A DNA stretch of 64,000 nucleotides from Stutzerimonas stutzeri (GTDB taxonomy: Bacteria > Pseudomonadota > Gammaproteobacteria > Pseudomonadales > Pseudomonadaceae), in NCBI RefSeq assembly GCF_019090095.1, contig NZ_JAGQFP010000001.1:744001-808000 (forward strand), in the 5' to 3' direction. Numbering within the stretch: the stretch's first letter is position 1; every line of letters starts with the position of its first letter. The notes under the pieces are model-generated. The model ran no database searches. It was not told the origin of the DNA and was given only the letters and a program-made list of their open reading frames with translations. The position numbers and the translations under genes are program-made. Shown here in pieces: positions 18,515 to 27,438 of this stretch.

Positions 18515-20488
18515 TCATCCAGCCAGGACGTCGCTCGCCGCGACCACGCAGTCCCTTCCGCGCTGCTTGGCCGCGTACAGCGCCTTGTCGGCCTTGTTGT
18601 AGAAGGCCGCGAAGTCCTCGCCGGCGGCAAGCTGTGCAACGCCGAGGCTGGCGGTGATGGAGACGTTCAGCTCGCCCGACGAAACAGTACCTTGCGCAAT
18701 GGAGCATTTAAGCCGCTCGGCGATCTCCATCGCGTCCGCTTCCGTCGCACGCGGCATCAACACCGCGAATTCCTCACCACCCAGGCGGGCCAGGACGTCG
18801 CCGGCACGGAGTGCGCGTTGACAGGTTCGCGCCACCATCCGGAGCGTCTCATCGCCCACCGGATGGCCGAAGCGATCGTTGACGCTCTTGAAGTAATCCA
18901 GGTCGATCAGCGCCAGCGACAACGGCTGGCCATGACGCGCCGCGTTGCTGATCTCGATGCCAACCGCTTCGGTGAAAAACCCGCGGCTTTTCGCGCCGGT
19001 GAGGAAGTCGGACGTCGCCAGCCGCTCGAGCTCGCGGCGGGCCAGGTCTTCGCTGATCATGCTGCCGACCAGCCGTGCCACCAGGCGGATAAGCTCGCCA
19101 TCCCGGCCGCGGGGTTCGTCCCGTGCCGGCGTGAAGACGAAGCCGACCGCACCATGGCGCGAGCCGCCGATCACCACCGGAACCGCTGATACCGCGTGGT
19201 CCGCGCCGTGTATGTACAGGTGCGAGATCGCCTCGAACGAACGCAGCGCCCTGGGTGCCTCCTTGTGATGCACTTCACGCAGCGCTGCCGCGAACAGTTC
19301 GGTCAACTGGCCCCGGTCCAGTCCGTCGTCTAGGGCCGGCGACGCGCAGTAATGGGTCACCGTCCACCCATCCGGCTCCAGGCTGGCGTACAGCGCGTAG
19401 TCGGCAGTCAGGTAGTCCCGACTCAATTGCAAGGCCGCGTCGATTCGCTCGTTCAAGGTCGCCGGCTTCACCGCGATATCGTTCAACGTGCGCAGCCCTT
19501 GGATGAGTGCCAACAAGCGATTGCGAAAGGTGAACTGCAGCGATATCGAGCGGGCCAGTAGCGCCGCGCCGAACATCATCAGGAGCGATACGCCGGCGGA
19601 CCATACCTTGTACCGCTCCCAACGCTGGTGATGCTCGGCGAACACATCCTCCACATCGAGGGCGACGACCACCGATTGCGATAGCTCGGCCAGACGCCGA
19701 TAGACGTAGATTTTCGGGCGGCCGTCGATCGGGCTCAGCGCCTGGACGCTACCGCTGGGGGGCGAGCCATCCTGGACGAAGGGCAAGCTGGACGGAAGCG
19801 CGACACCGATCAGGTTCGTCGCTGCGGCTTGGCCACTGCCCCGCGCACGCAGGACACCGTCCGTGCCGACCAGCATGATGGCGCCGCGCTCGCCCAACTG
19901 CACACCGCCAAAAAACCGCGTGAAGTAATCCGGGTCCAGCGAGATGACCAATACACCCATCAATGTCTTACCATCCCTGATCGCCCGCGTGACCTGGATG
20001 GTGTGTCGCCCGGACACGCGACCCAGCACCGGTTTGCTGATATGCAAGGTATCGAGCGTCGAGGCGCGATGAACCTTGAAGTGTTCGCGATCGGACAGAT
20101 CGATCGCCTCCTTGGGCGGCCCGAGGCTCGAATAGCGCAGAAAGCCGTCCGCGCCGATAACGGCAATCTGTACGAGCAGATCGTTGTAGAACGCGTTTTG
20201 CAGCGCGCGCACGCGCTCGTCGAAGTGCTGCGGCCCGCGCTGCCATTCCGGACGCAGCAGTTTCAGTGCCGTGTCGGCGTCCTGAAAGGTGCTGGCGACG
20301 TTCTCCTCGAAGGCCAGCGCAAGATTGGCGGCTTCATCCACTGCCTTCTGTGCGATGAAATCTCGGTTGCGCTGCTGCTCGATCAGCAGGACGGACCAGA
20401 TCAAAACCACCAACACTAACGCGATCCCGGGGATCGTCGCGGGGTGGGAAATGATCTTTCCGAACGAAGGGTTCGTAGACAGCGGCAT
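18515..20488 (-). CDS. Membrane-bound diguanylate cyclase with periplasmic sensor
   Basis: 657-aa protein. A transmembrane helix at ~17-38 and a second at ~295-320 bracket a periplasmic Cache-like sensor domain of about 250 aa. A cytoplasmic linker/GAF-like region (~330-480) and a C-terminal GGDEF domain with an intact GGEEF motif near residues 569-573 follow. It should make cyclic di-GMP in response to a small ligand. It lies downstream of acoR in the same direction with 237 bases between. A truncated copy lies at 14778-15268. Confidence 0.92.
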   Translation of the reverse strand: MPLSTNPSFGKIISHPATIPGIALVLVVLIWSVLLIEQQRNRDFIAQKAVDEAANLALAFEENVASTFQDADTALKLLRPEWQRGPQHFDERVRALQNAFYNDLLVQIAVIGADGFLRYSSLGPPKEAIDLSDREHFKVHRASTLDTLHISKPVLGRVSGRHTIQVTRAIRDGKTLMGVLVISLDPDYFTRFFGGVQLGERGAIMLVGTDGVLRARGSGQAAATNLIGVALPSSLPFVQDGSPPSGSVQALSPIDGRPKIYVYRRLAELSQSVVVALDVEDVFAEHHQRWERYKVWSAGVSLLMMFGAALLARSISLQFTFRNRLLALIQGLRTLNDIAVKPATLNERIDAALQLSRDYLTADYALYASLEPDGWTVTHYCASPALDDGLDRGQLTELFAAALREVHHKEAPRALRSFEAISHLYIHGADHAVSAVPVVIGGSRHGAVGFVFTPARDEPRGRDGELIRLVARLVGSMISEDLARRELERLATSDFLTGAKSRGFFTEAVGIEISNAARHGQPLSLALIDLDYFKSVNDRFGHPVGDETLRMVARTCQRALRAGDVLARLGGEEFAVLMPRATEADAMEIAERLKCSIAQGTVSSGELNVSITASLGVAQLAAGEDFAAFYNKADKALYAAKQRGRDCVVAASDVLAG

Positions 20489-20725
20489 GACTGCACCGAG
20501 TTAATAGCGTTGTGCCACTATCATAACGTACCAACAGCCTCTCTAAGCACGCTGTTTCCGACGGATTACCTGGCCTCCATAGCCCGAAACGCTATAAGCA
20601 CCCGTTCTGGTATGCACGAAGCGCCATCACACACGAGCCGCCTATACGGCTGGCGCCTGACGCTCCGGACACTCCCTCTGGCGAACCACGCCCCACTCCC
20701 CCAAAGAGGCCGATAGCGAATTGGA

Positions 20726-22666
20726 TTACCGAGGCGGCTCGACACCGAGTACGCGCATGCGCCGGTACACCGTGGGGCGGGACACGCCGAGTTCCCGCGC
20801 GACGGCGCTGACGTTCCAGTTCTCCCGACGCAGCAGCTCACGTAGCGCCCGAGCCGGCTCGTCCTCCGAGGCCGCACCGACAGCCTCGTCGCGGCAGCGC
20901 GCGAGGACGCGCGGCAGACACTCGTCCGGCAGGTCCTGAACGGTGATCTCGTCTTCCTCGCAGGTCGCCAGCGCATACTGCAGGACATTTCGCAGTTCGC
21001 GGATGTTGCCCGGCCACGGATAAGCCAGCAGAGCGCTCATCGCATCGCCGCGCAGATGCGGGCTCCCCGGTCGCCCCTCGGCGAGTTCGGCAAAGACGCG
21101 CTCGATGAGAAAGCCCTTGTCGGCACGCTCGCGCAACGGTGGCAGCTTCAGCGAGGCGCCGTTCAATCGATAGAACAGGTCTTCGCGAAACGCCCCGCTT
21201 TCGACCATCTGCCGGAGGTCGCGGTGGCTGGCGGCAACCACGCGGATATCCACCTTTATCGGCTGCTCAGCGCCCAGCGGCATCACCTCCTGCTCGGCCA
21301 GCACTCGCAACAACCGGGTCTGCAAGTGCAGCGGCATGTCGCCGATCTCGTCGAGGAACAACGTGCCGCCGTCGGCCTGCTGGATCAGCCCGCGCATGCC
21401 CTTGCTGCGCGCCCCGGTAAAGGTGCCCGGGGCATAGCCGAACAGCTCGCTTTCGATCAGCGATTCGGGCACGGCACCGCAGTTGATCGCCACGAAGGGC
21501 TTGCTCCGTCGGCAGCCGCTGTCATGCAGCGCCTTGGCCAGCCGCTCCTTGCCGGTGCCGGTCTCGCCATTGAGCAGCACGTTGAGCGGTTCGCTGCACA
21601 GGCGCTTGGCGCGGGCGAGCATCTTGCGCATGACCGGATCGTCGTCGGCCAGCGCGTCGAGGGCCGAGTGACCGCCCGGAACGCTGCGTTCGGCCGGCGC
21701 CGCGCCGCGCCGCCGCGGCTCCAGCAAGGCAGCGAAGAACAGCTGGTGCTGACGCTGGGTGCGGAAGGCGCGCACCTGGTCATGGCTGGCGTAGGGAATA
21801 CTCAGCACATCGGCCAGTTCGCAGTCGAACAGCTGGTCGATACGTGCCTGGCCAAGGGTCCCGAACGGACCAGGCTGCATCAGGCCATGCTCGGCCAGCA
21901 GGCCGCGCGCGGCGGTATTGCCGGCCAGCAGCTCGCCGTCGTCGCCCAACGCCAGCAGGTAGCGCCGGTTGATCAGCACGAATTCCCGCGAACCGTCGAA
22001 GCCGAGAATCGGCCGATCCCGGTAGAGCCGCATGAAGTAGGCATCCTCGATCATCCGCGCGTATTGCTTGACCAATTGCAGGGCGAAGGTTTGCGAATCC
22101 TTGCTCGGCGGCGAATGCAGCGCGGAGATGTCGAGCACGGCCAGCAACTGCCCCTGCGGGTTGAACATCGGGACTGCCGTGCAGGTGAGGTTGGTGTGCC
22201 AGGCACTGAAATGATCATGCTGATGGCAGGTCAGCGCCTGCTGCTCCTTGATGCAGGTGCCGACCGCGCAGGTGCCCGCATGGTCTTCGCCCCAATCCGA
22301 GCCCAGGTAAAGACCAGTCTTGCGGTGGGCCTTCTCGTCGGCCGGATCGCCAAGAAACTGCACCGCGATGCCGCGGTTATCGGTCAGCAGGATCACATAG
22401 CCCAGTTCGGCGATCTGCCGGTAGAGCTGCTCCACGCCGGCACGGGCGACATTGATCAACTCGTCGGCCTGATCCTGGTGCTCGCGCAACACTTGCCGCG
22501 GAACGAAGCGCGCTTCGGCCGGGCGCGCCGGGTCCAGCCCGTAATCGTGCACACAGCGCCGCCACGAGCGGGCGATGATCGGGTCCCGGTCGCCGGGTAA
22601 ATGCGGCGCATTGGCCAACGAAAGCACCGCGTCGATATGGCTTACAGGGCCGGACAGCATATTCAT
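20726..22666 (-). CDS. acoR: AcoR-type sigma-54-dependent transcriptional activator
   Basis: 646-aa enhancer-binding protein. An N-terminal GAF-like sensor region (~50-200) is followed by an AAA+ domain with Walker A GETGTGKE, the sigma-54 contact loop as GTFTGA (GAFTGA in most members) and Walker B TLFLDEIGDM, and a Fis-type HTH at the end (VSAVARELGVSRPTVYRRM). It is divergent from the acetoin-type operon, whose upstream region has a sigma-54 promoter. Start chosen at ATG 22666 because GAGGAG stands before it; an in-frame ATG at 22714 adds 16 residues without a ribosome site. The effector is probably acetoin or a related ketol/diol. Confidence 0.92.
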   Translation of the reverse strand: MNMLSGPVSHIDAVLSLANAPHLPGDRDPIIARSWRRCVHDYGLDPARPAEARFVPRQVLREHQDQADELINVARAGVEQLYRQIAELGYVILLTDNRGIAVQFLGDPADEKAHRKTGLYLGSDWGEDHAGTCAVGTCIKEQQALTCHQHDHFSAWHTNLTCTAVPMFNPQGQLLAVLDISALHSPPSKDSQTFALQLVKQYARMIEDAYFMRLYRDRPILGFDGSREFVLINRRYLLALGDDGELLAGNTAARGLLAEHGLMQPGPFGTLGQARIDQLFDCELADVLSIPYASHDQVRAFRTQRQHQLFFAALLEPRRRGAAPAERSVPGGHSALDALADDDPVMRKMLARAKRLCSEPLNVLLNGETGTGKERLAKALHDSGCRRSKPFVAINCGAVPESLIESELFGYAPGTFTGARSKGMRGLIQQADGGTLFLDEIGDMPLHLQTRLLRVLAEQEVMPLGAEQPIKVDIRVVAASHRDLRQMVESGAFREDLFYRLNGASLKLPPLRERADKGFLIERVFAELAEGRPGSPHLRGDAMSALLAYPWPGNIRELRNVLQYALATCEEDEITVQDLPDECLPRVLARCRDEAVGAASEDEPARALRELLRRENWNVSAVARELGVSRPTVYRRMRVLGVEPPR

Positions 22667-22819
22667 GCACTCTCCTCGAAGCACCGGCATCGTCAATGCG
22701 AGTGCTTCCGGCATAACGCTTTATTGTTGTTCAATGATTGTCAGGATAAACCATTGCGATGACCTGACCAGCCTAAACTTTGGATGTACGGCCTGGTACT
22801 ACCGATAGCTCGTTGGCGG

Positions 22820-22870
22820 TGTAAAACGCTTTACAGCTCTTTACAGGTGTAACGCCGGAAGCGTTTTACA
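22820..22870. promoter_or_regulatory. Candidate AcoR upstream activating sites
   Basis: TGTAAA-ACGC-TTTACA (22820-22835) is a perfect 6+6 palindrome. A second, imperfect one follows: TGTAACGC, CGGAA, GCGTTTTACA (22848-22870). They lie 85-135 bases upstream of the -24 element, as expected for enhancer sites of a sigma-54 activator. Assignment to AcoR is inferred from position. Confidence 0.7.
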
Positions 22871-22913
22871 GGTTCATTACAACGGCCTATCACTGGAATA
22901 TTTTATCGTTTTT

Positions 22914-22926
22914 AATCAATGGTTTA
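22914..22926 (+). promoter_or_regulatory. IHF consensus site
   Basis: AATCAATGGTTTA matches the IHF consensus WATCAANNNNTTR exactly, within an A/T-rich stretch, placed between the upstream palindromes and the -24/-12 promoter. DNA bending here would bring the activator to sigma-54 RNA polymerase. Confidence 0.75.
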
Positions 22927-22952
22927 ACGTAATAACACAATACATTTAAAAG

Positions 22953-22969
22953 TTGGCATGACAACTGCT
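22953..22969 (+). promoter_or_regulatory. Sigma-54 (-24/-12) promoter of the acetoin-type operon
   Basis: TTGGCATGACAACTGCT has the invariant GG-N10-GC spacing (GG 22955-22956, GC 22967-22968) and a good TTGGCA -24 element. The first operon ATG is about 90 bases downstream. Confidence 0.85.
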
Positions 22970-23058
22970 CGATCTGTTTTGCGGAACAACTCTCGCATAA
23001 CAAGATCACCGCAGCCTGATTGACATCAGAACTGCTGGTAATAATCAGGAGTCATGTC

Positions 23059-23562
23059 ATGCACAATTCCTTAGGTAGGAGCGACACGCTCAACCGGCGG
23101 CGCTTCCTCTCGCTTTCCGGTCAATCCCTCGCCGTCATGGGCCTCGCTCAGCTCATTCCGGTCAACCTGCTCGCCGATGACAAGCTGCCGGACCTCCCCG
23201 ACGGTCTGCTGCGCATGGGCCGTGACATCTTCCCGCACGATTTCATCAGTGATCGCCATTACATCGAGCCGCTGCTGGGCCTGGTGGACGAACAGCCTGA
23301 GCTGGTGGCCAGCGGGCTGGCGCACCTGCAGACGCGTGCCGGTCAGGCGTACGACGCGCGCTTCGAGCAGCTTGGCGAAGCCGACCGGGTCGCCCTGCTG
23401 ACCGAGATCGAAGCCACGCCCTTCTTCAAGGCGGTGCGCGGCAGCCTGATGTTCGGCCTCTACGACAACAAGACGCTGTTCCCCCTGTTCGGTTACGAAG
23501 GCTCCTCCTGGGAGAAAGGCGGCTACGCCCATCGCGGCTTCGACGATATCGACTGGCTCTGA
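23059..23562 (+). CDS. Tat-exported small subunit, gluconate 2-dehydrogenase subunit 3 family
   Basis: 167-aa protein. The N-terminus has NRRRFLSLSG followed by a hydrophobic stretch, a twin-arginine signal. The body resembles subunit 3 (gamma) of membrane gluconate/sorbitol-type flavin dehydrogenases. In such enzymes the small subunit carries the Tat signal and the GMC subunit, which has none, is carried across with it; the next gene is such a GMC protein. The cytochrome c subunit usual in these complexes is not adjacent. Start at 23059 with AGGAG 7 bases upstream; first gene after the sigma-54 promoter. Confidence 0.85.
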   Translation: MHNSLGRSDTLNRRRFLSLSGQSLAVMGLAQLIPVNLLADDKLPDLPDGLLRMGRDIFPHDFISDRHYIEPLLGLVDEQPELVASGLAHLQTRAGQAYDARFEQLGEADRVALLTEIEATPFFKAVRGSLMFGLYDNKTLFPLFGYEGSSWEKGGYAHRGFDDIDWL

Positions 23563-23619
23563 ACACACACCCTGCCCGCGCGAGCGGGAACACAACAAAA
23601 ACAAGATGAGGATTACTCC

Positions 23620-25197
23620 ATGGCAACTTTCGCTCAGGACGACGATGGCGTCGTGGTGATTATCGGCTCCGGTGCCGGCGGCGGGACGATGGCCAACGCG
23701 CTGGCCAAACAGAAGATTCGCAGCGTGGTGCTCGAAGCCGGCAAGCGCTTCACCCTCGATGACATCGAGAACGACGAGTGGGCGATGTTCAAGAAGATCT
23801 CCTGGCTCGATAAACGCATCGCCGCAGGCGGCTGGCACCTGGCCGAGAACAACCCCAGCCTGCCGGCGTGGATCGTCAAGGCGGTCGGCGGCAGCACGGT
23901 GCATTGGGCCGGCATCGCCCTGCGCTTTCGTGATTTCGAATTCAAGATGCGAAGCATCAACGGCGATATCGCAGGCGCCAACCTGCTCGACTGGCCGGTG
24001 ACGCTGGAAGAGATGGCGCCTTGGTACGAGAAAGCCGAGAAGCACATGGGCGTGACCGGCCCGAGCACCGGCATGGCGTACCACCCGTGGCACAACTCTT
24101 TCAAGGTGCTGGCCACCGGCGCCAAGCGGGTCGGCTACAAGGAGATTCTCTCCGGGCCAATGGCGATCAACACCGAGCCCTACGACGACCGCGCCGCCTG
24201 CCAGCAGATCGGCTTCTGCATGCAGGGCTGCAAGATGGGCGCGAAGTGGTCGACGCTCTACACCGACATTCCGCGCGCCGAAGCGAGCGGCTACTGCGAA
24301 GTGCGCCCGCAATCGATGGTGCTGCGCATCGAACACGACGCCAAGGGCCGCGCCAGTGCGGTGGTCTATGCCGATGCCCAGGGCAACATCCAGCGGCAGA
24401 AGGCTCGGGTGGTCTGCGTGGCGGGCAACTCCATCGAGTCGCCGCGTCTGCTGCTCAACTCCGCTTCCTCGATGTTCCCCGACGGGCTGGCCAATTCCTC
24501 CGGGCAGGTCGGGCGCAACTACATGACCCACACCACCGCCGGCATCTTCGCGGTGATGCCCAAGCCGGTGCACATGTACCGCGGCACCACCTGTGCCGGG
24601 GTCATTTCCGACGAGTCCTACAACGACCCTTCTCGCGGCTTCGTTGGTGGCTATCGGCTGGAAATTCTCGCCCTCGGCCTGCCCTTCCTCTCCGCTTTCC
24701 TCGACCCGACACCCAAGGGTTGGGGCCGTCAGTTCAGCTCGCGCATGGAAAAGTACGACCACATGTCCGGCGTCTGGCTATGCGGTGAAGACCTGCCGCT
24801 GGAGAGCAACCGCATCACCCTGCATGCCACCGAAAAGGACCAGTACGGCCTGCCCGTACCGGTGGTGACCAAGAGCGACCACCCGATGGACGCCGCGATG
24901 CGCAAGCACGGCGTCGCCGCCACCGCCAAGTGCTACGAGGCCGTCGGTGCCACCGATGTGATCGAGCTGCCGCCCTACCCGGCCAGCCACAACATGGGCA
25001 CCAACCGCATGAGCGCCAAGGCCCGTGACGGCGTGGTGAACAAGTGGGGCCAGAGCCACGACATCCCCAACCTGTTCGTCTCCGACGGCAGCCAGTTCAC
25101 CACCAGTGGCGGCCAGAACCCCACCCTCACCATCGTCGCGCTGGCCCTGCGCCAGGCCGACCAGATCGGCCGTCTGCTCAACCAGCGTGCGATCTGA
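23620..25197 (+). CDS. GMC-family FAD oxidoreductase (large dehydrogenase subunit)
   Basis: 525-aa flavoprotein with the N-terminal dinucleotide fold VVIIGSGAGGG, the VGGSTVHWAG flavin segment and the C-terminal block SHNMGTNRM ... DGSQFTTSGGQNPTLT, which carries the catalytic His/Asn pair of this clade. There is no signal peptide; export together with the Tat small subunit is inferred. It should oxidise an alcohol, sugar acid or diol and pass electrons to the respiratory chain. Its place ahead of an acetoin-type dehydrogenase suggests that it makes, or feeds into, the ketol substrate. Confidence 0.9.
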   Translation: MATFAQDDDGVVVIIGSGAGGGTMANALAKQKIRSVVLEAGKRFTLDDIENDEWAMFKKISWLDKRIAAGGWHLAENNPSLPAWIVKAVGGSTVHWAGIALRFRDFEFKMRSINGDIAGANLLDWPVTLEEMAPWYEKAEKHMGVTGPSTGMAYHPWHNSFKVLATGAKRVGYKEILSGPMAINTEPYDDRAACQQIGFCMQGCKMGAKWSTLYTDIPRAEASGYCEVRPQSMVLRIEHDAKGRASAVVYADAQGNIQRQKARVVCVAGNSIESPRLLLNSASSMFPDGLANSSGQVGRNYMTHTTAGIFAVMPKPVHMYRGTTCAGVISDESYNDPSRGFVGGYRLEILALGLPFLSAFLDPTPKGWGRQFSSRMEKYDHMSGVWLCGEDLPLESNRITLHATEKDQYGLPVPVVTKSDHPMDAAMRKHGVAATAKCYEAVGATDVIELPPYPASHNMGTNRMSAKARDGVVNKWGQSHDIPNLFVSDGSQFTTSGGQNPTLTIVALALRQADQIGRLLNQRAI

Positions 25198-25220
25198 CTA
25201 TCAATCAAGGGAGCCCACCC

Positions 25221-26210
25221 ATGACACAGCCCAACGACACGCAGCGCCTGTGGATGTACGAACAGATGCTGACCAGCCGCTACATGGAGGAATCCATCGA
25301 GCGCATCTACATGGAAGGCAAGACCCCGGTGTTCAACATGGCCAAGGGCCCGATCCCCGGCGAGATGCACCTTTCCAACGGCCAGGAGCCTTGCGCGGTG
25401 GGCGTCTGTGCGCACCTCGAGGCGACGGACATCGTCACTGCCACCCACCGCCCACACCACATCGCCGTGGCCAAGGGTGTGGACCTCAACGAGATGATGG
25501 CCGAGATCTTCGGCAAGGCCACCGGCCTGTCCGGCGGCCGCGGCGGCCACATGCACCTGTTCGACGGCCGGGTGAATTTCTCCTGCTCGGGAATCATCGC
25601 CGAGGGCATGGGACCGGCAGTCGGCGCGGCGCTGTCGCGGCAGATGCAGGGCAAGCCCGGCGTGGCCGTGTCCTTCATCGGCGAAGGTGCAGCCAACCAG
25701 GGCGCCTTCCATGAAACGCTGAACCTGGCCGCGCTGTGGAAGCTGCCGGTGGTGTTCGTCATCGAGGACAACGCCTGGGGCATCTCGGTGGCCAAGGCCA
25801 GCGCCACCTGCATCAAGCAGCATCACGTACGCGCCGCGGCCTACGGCATGCCCGGTGTATTCGTCGAGAACAACGACCCGGACGGTGTGTTTCGCGCCGC
25901 CGGCGAAGCCATCGAGCGCGCCCGCGCCGGAGGCGGCCCGACCCTGATCGAGATCGAGACCTACCGCCTGGCCGGCCACTTCATGGGCGATGGCGAAACC
26001 TACCGCCCCGAAGGCGAGAAGGACGGCCTGATGAAAAAGGACCCGATTCCCGGATACCGCCAGCGCCTGATCGACGAGGGTGTGATGAGCGCGGCGCAGG
26101 CCGAGGACATCGAGGCCCGCGCACGCGGCCGCGTTGACGAAGCCATCGCCTTCGCTCGGGAAAGCCCCTACCCGCGCCCGGAAGAAGCGCTGGAAAAGGT
26201 GTTCGTGTAA
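25221..26210 (+). CDS. acoA: Acetoin dehydrogenase-like E1 component, alpha subunit
   Basis: 329-aa thiamine-diphosphate E1 alpha subunit. Features: IPGEMHLSNGQEP near the N-terminus, GGRGGHMHLF, and the thiamine motif from GEGAANQGAF to VIEDNAWGIS. Closest in layout to AcoA of the acetoin dehydrogenase complex, which cleaves acetoin to acetaldehyde and acetyl-dihydrolipoamide; an E1 for another alpha-ketol or 2-oxoacid is possible. AAGGGAG precedes the ATG at 25221. No acoX gene is present in this operon, unlike the classical aco cluster. Confidence 0.88.
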   Translation: MTQPNDTQRLWMYEQMLTSRYMEESIERIYMEGKTPVFNMAKGPIPGEMHLSNGQEPCAVGVCAHLEATDIVTATHRPHHIAVAKGVDLNEMMAEIFGKATGLSGGRGGHMHLFDGRVNFSCSGIIAEGMGPAVGAALSRQMQGKPGVAVSFIGEGAANQGAFHETLNLAALWKLPVVFVIEDNAWGISVAKASATCIKQHHVRAAAYGMPGVFVENNDPDGVFRAAGEAIERARAGGGPTLIEIETYRLAGHFMGDGETYRPEGEKDGLMKKDPIPGYRQRLIDEGVMSAAQAEDIEARARGRVDEAIAFARESPYPRPEEALEKVFV

Positions 26211-26215
26211 GGCCC

Positions 26216-26315
26216 ATCAACCCTGGGAGTGAGCGAGCTCGCCAGCTCCCACGAAGGCCGTGCGCGGAAAACCGAGACCGTAGGGATGAGCTTGCTCGCG
26301 AACGAAGCCCAAGCC
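26216..26315. repeat. REP-like palindromic element inside the operon
   Basis: Between the E1 alpha stop and the dehydrogenase gene lies CTGGGAGTGAGCGAGCTCGC followed by GCCAGCTCCCA. About 60 bases later comes GTAGGGATGAGCTTGCTCGC, of the type seen in Pseudomonas REP sequences. It could make a stabilising hairpin or partial stop between the first three and the later genes. Confidence 0.65.
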
Positions 26316-26336
26316 AGAACAACAAGAGGAACACCC

Positions 26337-27425
26337 ATGAATAGCCAAGCCACCATGACCGCCGCCGTCTGGCACGGCCGCAAGGATATCCGCCTGGAAC
26401 AGGTGCCGTTGCCCACGGCGCCGCAACCGGGCTGGGTGCAGATCCGCGTGCATTGGTGCGGGATCTGCGGGTCCGACCTGCACGAATACCTTGCCGGCCC
26501 CGTGTTCATCCCGGTGGATGCGCCGCACCCGCTCACCGGCATCAAGGGCCAGTGCATCCTCGGCCACGAGTTCTGCGGCGAGATCGTCGCCACCGGTGAC
26601 GGTGTCGAGGGCTACGCCCCAGGCGACAAGGTTGCCGCCGATGCCTGCCAGCACTGCGGCCAGTGCCGCTTCTGCAAGACCGGCCAGTACAACCTCTGCG
26701 AACAGCTGGCGTTCACCGGGCTGATGAACAACGGCGCCTTCGCCGAGTTCGTCAATGTGCCGGCCGAGTTGCTTTATCGCCTGCCTGACGGCTTTCCGCT
26801 GGAGGCCGGCGCGCTGATCGAACCGCTGGCCGTCGGCATGCACGCGGTGAAGAAGGCCGGCAGCCTGCTTGGCGAAACCGTGGTGGTGGTCGGCGCCGGC
26901 ACCATCGGCCTGTGCACCATCATGTGCGCCAAAGCCGCGGGCGCCGGTCAGGTCATCGCGCTGGAGATGTCCGCCGCGCGCAAGGCCAAGGCACTGGAAG
27001 TCGGCGCCAACCGGGTCATCGACCCCAGCGAGTGCGACGCCATCGCCGAGATCAAGGCGCTCACCGGCGGCTACGGTGCCGGCGTCTCCTTCGAATGCAT
27101 CGGCCACAAGTCCACCGCCAAGCTCGCCATCGACGTGATCCGCAAGGCCGGCCGCTGCGTGATGGTGGGCATCTTCGAGGAACCCTCGGAATTCAACTTC
27201 TTCGAGATCGTCGCCACCGAGAAACAGGTGATCGGCTCGCTCGCCTACGCCGGTGAATTCGCCGATGTCATCGCCCTGATCACGGACGGCCGCATGGACG
27301 TCACCCCGCTGATCACCGGCCGCATCGGCCTGGACAACATCCTCGAACAGGGCTTCGAGGAGCTGGCCAACCACAAGGACCGCAACGTCAAGATCATCGT
27401 CAGTCCCAGCGCGCTGGCCGGCTGA
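26337..27425 (+). CDS. 2,3-butanediol dehydrogenase-like zinc alcohol dehydrogenase
   Basis: 362-aa medium-chain dehydrogenase. Catalytic zinc ligands are in CGICGSDLHEY and GHEFCGE, structural zinc cysteines in CQHCGQCRFCKTGQYNLC, and the nucleotide fold in VVVVGAGTIGL. It resembles (R,R)-butanediol dehydrogenases that interconvert 2,3-butanediol and acetoin. Start at 26337 (MNSQATMTAAVWHGRK) after AAGAGGAAC. Encoded between E1 alpha and E1 beta, which is unusual; in the classical aco cluster the dehydrogenase is at the end. Confidence 0.88.
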   Translation: MNSQATMTAAVWHGRKDIRLEQVPLPTAPQPGWVQIRVHWCGICGSDLHEYLAGPVFIPVDAPHPLTGIKGQCILGHEFCGEIVATGDGVEGYAPGDKVAADACQHCGQCRFCKTGQYNLCEQLAFTGLMNNGAFAEFVNVPAELLYRLPDGFPLEAGALIEPLAVGMHAVKKAGSLLGETVVVVGAGTIGLCTIMCAKAAGAGQVIALEMSAARKAKALEVGANRVIDPSECDAIAEIKALTGGYGAGVSFECIGHKSTAKLAIDVIRKAGRCVMVGIFEEPSEFNFFEIVATEKQVIGSLAYAGEFADVIALITDGRMDVTPLITGRIGLDNILEQGFEELANHKDRNVKIIVSPSALAG

Positions 27426-27438
27426 ACAGGAGAACCCC

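Noticed and set aside
21056..22600. 514-codon open frame antisense to acoR
   Set aside because: The minus strand encodes a clear AAA+ activator with all motifs; the plus-strand frame has no recognisable features.
23071..24762. Long antisense frame over the Tat subunit and GMC gene
   Set aside because: Spans two convincing genes on the plus strand and shows the composition of an antisense shadow.
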